A stretch of 64,000 nt of DNA from JAENVT01 sp039931555 (GTDB lineage: Bacteria > Actinomycetota > Acidimicrobiia > Acidimicrobiales > Ilumatobacteraceae): NCBI GenBank assembly GCA_039931555.1, contig JBDTRP010000116.1, positions 70,545 through 134,544 of the forward strand. The letters are read 5' to 3'. A program made the position numbers and the translations under genes. Below, in pieces: positions 61,249 through 64,000 of this stretch. The notes under the pieces are model-generated. The model was given only the letters and a program-made list of their open reading frames with translations. It was not told the origin of the DNA and ran no database searches. Position 1 is the first letter of the stretch, and every line of letters starts with the position of its first letter.

Positions 61249-61560
61249 ATGGCCGCTCAGGCGGGTTAGCTGGCCGACCCGATCACCGTTCGCCACTGGC
61301 GCGACAACACCCGCAAGCTCGAGGTCGACGCGGTCATCTTCAGCGAGACGGGTCAATGCGTAGCAATTGAAGTAAAGGCCGGAGCCGACGTTCGTCCGGA
61401 CGACTTGAAGGGCCTCCGAGCCTTGCTTGACACCGAATCACGAGCGACCCGTGGCATCGTGTTCTACACAGGCGGTCTCGTGCTTCAACTCGACGAACGG
61501 ATCTGGGCCGTCCCGATCAGCGCCCTGTGGACGGGGCTTCCCACGCTGACCCAAGCCTGA
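61249..61560 (+). pseudogene. DUF4143-family ATPase remnant (C-terminal part only)
   Basis: The ATG at 61249 is followed after six codons by an in-frame TAG (61267). The same frame then reads the C-terminal end of a DUF4143 ATPase: VRHWRDNTRKLEVDAVIFSE, CVAIEVKAGADVRPDDLKGL, RGIVFYTGGLVLQLDERIW and AVPISALW. The EVD...EVK pattern is the nuclease-like core of the family's C-domain. The AAA ATPase half (about 300 residues) is absent, so an internal deletion has joined the original 5' end and promoter to the 3' end. Confidence 0.8.
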
Positions 61561-61705
61561 CGCCGTTCCATCGGAGTGTTCGCCGCCATCACGGGTGGGC
61601 CGCAGACATTCCGACGAAGAGTCAGCCGGTGGGCACGAGCTGGATCGTCAGTGGATGCTGCCGGCCGGTTCGGCGCAGCGGAGCAGAGGCTGGCACAGTG
61701 GGCCG

Positions 61706-63250
61706 GTGGCCGACGGATCCCCCCAACCAACCCGGCCCGGCGACACCGAGTCCGCCCCGATAACCAGGCGACGGTTCATCGTCGGCGGCACCGCCGTTGC
61801 TGGAGCCACTGTCATCGGCGCCGTGCTCGACGCGTGCAGCAGCGACACCCCCAGGACGGACGCGACCACCACCACGATTCCTGCGACGATCACTTCCGCC
61901 ACGCCGGCGCCGACTGCGGCCCCGAGCGTTGCCACGACGACGGTCACCACGACTGCGGCCGCGCCAGCGGCGAGCCTGAACGACATCGAGCATTTCGTCA
62001 TCCTCTTCCAGGAGAACCGCAGCTTCGATCATTACTTCGGAACCCGCCCCGGTGTAGCCGGGTTCGCCTCCACCGTCGCCGGCCAGAACTACCGCAACCC
62101 CTTTTCCGGCCATCCCGACGGCTACCTGCTGCCATACCGAACCGATTCGACCGTCACCTCGGCGCAGTGTGGCATGGACCCGAATCATTCGTGGGAAGCC
62201 CAGCACGCGGCGTGGAACAACGGCGCCAACGACGGGTTCGCGCAGGCGATGGGCGCGCACGCGCTCGGGTACTTCAATCGTGCCGACATCCCGTACTACT
62301 GGGCGCTCGCCGACGAGTTCACGCTGTGCGATCACTACTTCTGCTCGGTGCTCGGGCCGACGAACCCCAACCGGCACGTTTCGATGACCGGCACCATCGA
62401 TCCGGGCGGGCTCGGCGGCGGCCCGGCGGTCGACAACTCCGGAGTCGCGTACACCTGGGAGACCTACCCGGAGCGCCTGCAGCAGGCCGGCATCTCCTGG
62501 CGGGTGTACCACCAAGAAGACGACTACGACGACAACAACGTCAAATACTTCACCCAGTTCCAAGGGCTGTCCCCGGGGAACTCGCTGTACGACAACGCGA
62601 TGGTGAACCTGGCCGCCGACCAGTTCGAGCAGGATGCCGCGGCCGGAAACCTGCCGCAGGTCAGCTGGCTCGTCGCCCCCAAGGTGATCTCCGAGCATCC
62701 GCCGTGGGCGCCCTCGGTCGGTGAGAACTTCACTGCGTCGAAGATCGCCGCGGTGATGGCCAACCCGACGCTGTGGGCGAAGACGGCTTTCATCCTCTGC
62801 TACGACGAGAACGGCGGGTTCTTCGATCACATGAGCCCGCCATCTCCCCCGCCCGGAACGACGGACGAGTTCGTCGATGGAGCGCCAATCGGTCTGGGGT
62901 TCCGCGTGCCGGCGATGATCGTGTCGCCGTGGACCCGTCGCACCACGTCCGATGGCGCGGGCGCGACCGGCGCCGTCGGCGGGCGTGTGAGCAGCACCGT
63001 GTTCGACCACACGTCGATCCTGCGTCTGCTGGAGACTCGATTCGGCGTGGAGGCGCCGCTCATCTCGCAGTGGCGGCGCGACACGTGCGGCGATCTCAGC
63101 GAGGTGTTCGACTTCACGTCGTTCGACGACACGACGCCAACGCTGCCGGCCACAGCCGATCGTGCCGTGCAGTACGCGGAGGGGGTCTGCAGCGCCCCGC
63201 CTCCTGCCGTCCCGCCGGCCGTGCAGGCGCCCGCCGCGCTCGACGCGTGA
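61706..63250 (+). CDS. Tat-exported phosphoesterase lipoprotein (phospholipase C/acid phosphatase family)
   Basis: About 514 residues. A twin-arginine signal (RRRFIVGG, residues 21-28) leads into a hydrophobic stretch ending in a lipobox-like VLDAC (Cys44). The phosphoesterase domain has EHFVILFQENRSFDHYFGT, with the metal-binding Glu-Asn, and CYDENGGFFDHMSPPSPP, plus the C-terminal RVPAMIVSPWTR and VFDHTSILRLLETRFG. It should hydrolyse phosphate esters or phospholipids outside the cell. The GTG at 61706 gives a normal Tat leader. A longer frame upstream (from 61595) lacks support. Confidence 0.9.
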   Translation: MADGSPQPTRPGDTESAPITRRRFIVGGTAVAGATVIGAVLDACSSDTPRTDATTTTIPATITSATPAPTAAPSVATTTVTTTAAAPAASLNDIEHFVILFQENRSFDHYFGTRPGVAGFASTVAGQNYRNPFSGHPDGYLLPYRTDSTVTSAQCGMDPNHSWEAQHAAWNNGANDGFAQAMGAHALGYFNRADIPYYWALADEFTLCDHYFCSVLGPTNPNRHVSMTGTIDPGGLGGGPAVDNSGVAYTWETYPERLQQAGISWRVYHQEDDYDDNNVKYFTQFQGLSPGNSLYDNAMVNLAADQFEQDAAAGNLPQVSWLVAPKVISEHPPWAPSVGENFTASKIAAVMANPTLWAKTAFILCYDENGGFFDHMSPPSPPPGTTDEFVDGAPIGLGFRVPAMIVSPWTRRTTSDGAGATGAVGGRVSSTVFDHTSILRLLETRFGVEAPLISQWRRDTCGDLSEVFDFTSFDDTTPTLPATADRAVQYAEGVCSAPPPAVPPAVQAPAALDA

Positions 63251-63316
63251 CCGGTGGCGACTCGGCCCGGAACGGCGCTTCCGCGCCCGACGGCGCAGCC
63301 GCAAACAACGCATCGA

Positions 63317-63496
63317 TCATCGGTCGGCAGCGCCACCTGCGCCGGAGGTGTCAAGGGCGCTCGACACCCGGTGGTCACGGGTCGAAGCCACTCGGCCCAA
63401 CGCCTCATGCACGGTGTCTTTCAGCGTCGAGGTGCGCAGTCCGGCCCGCGCTGCCTCGAGAGTGTCGTCGTCGATGCCCACGAGGTGCTTGGTTAC
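63317..63496 (-). pseudogene. Orphan VapB-like antitoxin remnant
   Basis: On the minus strand the frame reads TKHLVGIDDDTLEAARAG and LRTSTLKDTVHEALGRVAS, which matches VapB-type antitoxins (MTxxLVDIDDxLLxxA...T.KDTV.EAL). The expected first codon is GTA (63494-63496) instead of ATG or GTG; a GTG at 63481 would give a shortened 54-residue protein. No VapC toxin follows, as the phosphoesterase gene ends 66 bases on. It looks like a degraded half of a toxin-antitoxin pair. The rest of 63251-63536 holds only a duplicated ACGCCTGCCCTGA. Confidence 0.6.
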
Positions 63497-63536
63497 CCAC
63501 GCCTGCCCTGAATCGTCGACCGACTGGCTCCGGGTG

Positions 63537-64000
63537 CTACGCCTGCCCTGAGGGTGCGCCTCGTTCGATCGCCAAATCGTGCGTCACCATCCGTCGGACG
63601 AGATCGCTGAACTGCACGTCGGGGCTCCAACCAAGTTTGGTGTGCGCCTTCGTCGCGTCGCCCACGAGCAGGTCGACCTCGGCCGGCCGCAGGAACTTGG
63701 GATCCTGACGAACGAATCGCTCCCAGTCGTCGATGTCGACAGCCTCGAAGGCAGCCTGCACCAAGTCGCGCACGGCGTGGGACTGCCCGGTCGCCACGAC
63801 GTAGTCGTCGGGCTCGTCCTGCTGCAACATCAGCCACATCGCCTCGACGTAGTCGCCGGCGTATCCCCAATCGCGGCGCGGCTCGAGATCTCCGAGCACG
63901 AGCTCGTTCTGCAACCCGAGTTTGATCCTGGCAACAGCCTTGGAAACCTTGCGGGTCACGAACTCGACCCCGCGGCGCTCGCTCTCGTGGTTGAAGAGGA
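63537..64000 (-). CDS. gmd: GDP-mannose 4,6-dehydratase, C-terminal part (gene leaves at right edge)
   Basis: The frame is open at the right edge and holds the last 154 residues or so. It shows LFNHESERRGVEFVTRKVSK, GDLEPRRDWGYAGDYVEAMW, VVATGQSHAVRDLVQAAFE, and DPKFLRPAEVDLLVGDATKA. These are C-terminal blocks of Gmd, which converts GDP-mannose to GDP-4-keto-6-deoxymannose for fucose- or rhamnose-type sugars. It supplies a plausible donor for the neighbouring glycosyltransferases. Confidence 0.93.
   Translation of the reverse strand, partial: LFNHESERRGVEFVTRKVSKAVARIKLGLQNELVLGDLEPRRDWGYAGDYVEAMWLMLQQDEPDDYVVATGQSHAVRDLVQAAFEAVDIDDWERFVRQDPKFLRPAEVDLLVGDATKAHTKLGWSPDVQFSDLVRRMVTHDLAIERGAPSGQA

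Noticed and set aside
63254..63511. Plus-strand 85-residue ORF after the phosphoesterase
   Set aside because: Composition is shadow-like and the minus strand shows a clear VapB pattern.

Overview
The window is high-GC actinobacterial DNA. Gene content and style point to the class Acidimicrobiia (Ilumatobacter-like); this is inference, since no rRNA or other marker gene is present. The pointers are a homodimeric-type pyruvate dehydrogenase E1, stand-alone Ku and LigD-polymerase genes, DUF2142 and Ala/Pro-rich lipoyl proteins, several secreted proteins with a D-T/S-R repeat domain, and many genes with a TANNNT -10 box only 6-8 bases before the start codon (leaderless mRNAs). Almost all DNA is coding, with short gaps and many ATGA/GTGA stop-start overlaps.

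Layout. 1-5.5 kb: end of a NarL-type two-component pair, an anchored low-complexity protein, an amidase coupled to an MFS exporter, and a DUF6941 protein. 5.6-8.8 kb: an O-antigen-ligase-like stub and the NHEJ genes (LigD polymerase, Ku), separated by four tandem palindromic repeats. 8.9-9.1 kb: a candidate structured RNA with its own promoter and intrinsic terminator. 9.2-16.1 kb: a lipoprotein, an M24 peptidase and a 2-oxoacid dehydrogenase block (Lpd, lipoyl E2, and a single-chain LipB-LipA fusion). 16.1-16.7 kb: a thioredoxin-like lipoprotein whose redox motif reads TGA-x-x-Cys in frame, a candidate selenoprotein. 17-31 kb: mixed metabolism (TIGR01777, VOC, YceI/MarR/ArgJ, LPGTG-anchored ice-binding protein, aldo/keto reductase, beta-lactamase-like hydrolase, PobA-like monooxygenase, transglutaminase, sugar isomerase/Gfo-Idh pair). 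31-38 kb: DinB, an MmpL transporter with a decayed BTAD regulator beside it, NDH-2, SDR, CoA transferase. 38-51.5 kb: RNase HI, aceE, and three large secreted proteins carrying nine copies of one repeat domain, mixed with glycan genes.

51.5-61.2 kb is a glycosyltransferase island. Two paralogous bidomain transferases (GT1/GT4-like plus GT2) bracket two GT2 enzymes and a GT4 enzyme. Small coiled-coil proteins (45-97 residues) overlap or closely adjoin the transferase genes. With the GDP-mannose dehydratase at the right edge, the DUF2142 membrane protein and the repeat-domain exoproteins, the right third looks like a locus for surface polysaccharide or glycoprotein. 61.2-64 kb adds two remnants (DUF4143 ATPase, VapB-like antitoxin) around a Tat-exported phosphoesterase.

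The points most worth a second look are the in-frame TGA with a SECIS-like hairpin at 16375, the orphan structured RNA at 8938-9128, the palindrome families at convergent gene junctions, and the small coiled-coil/glycosyltransferase pairing.
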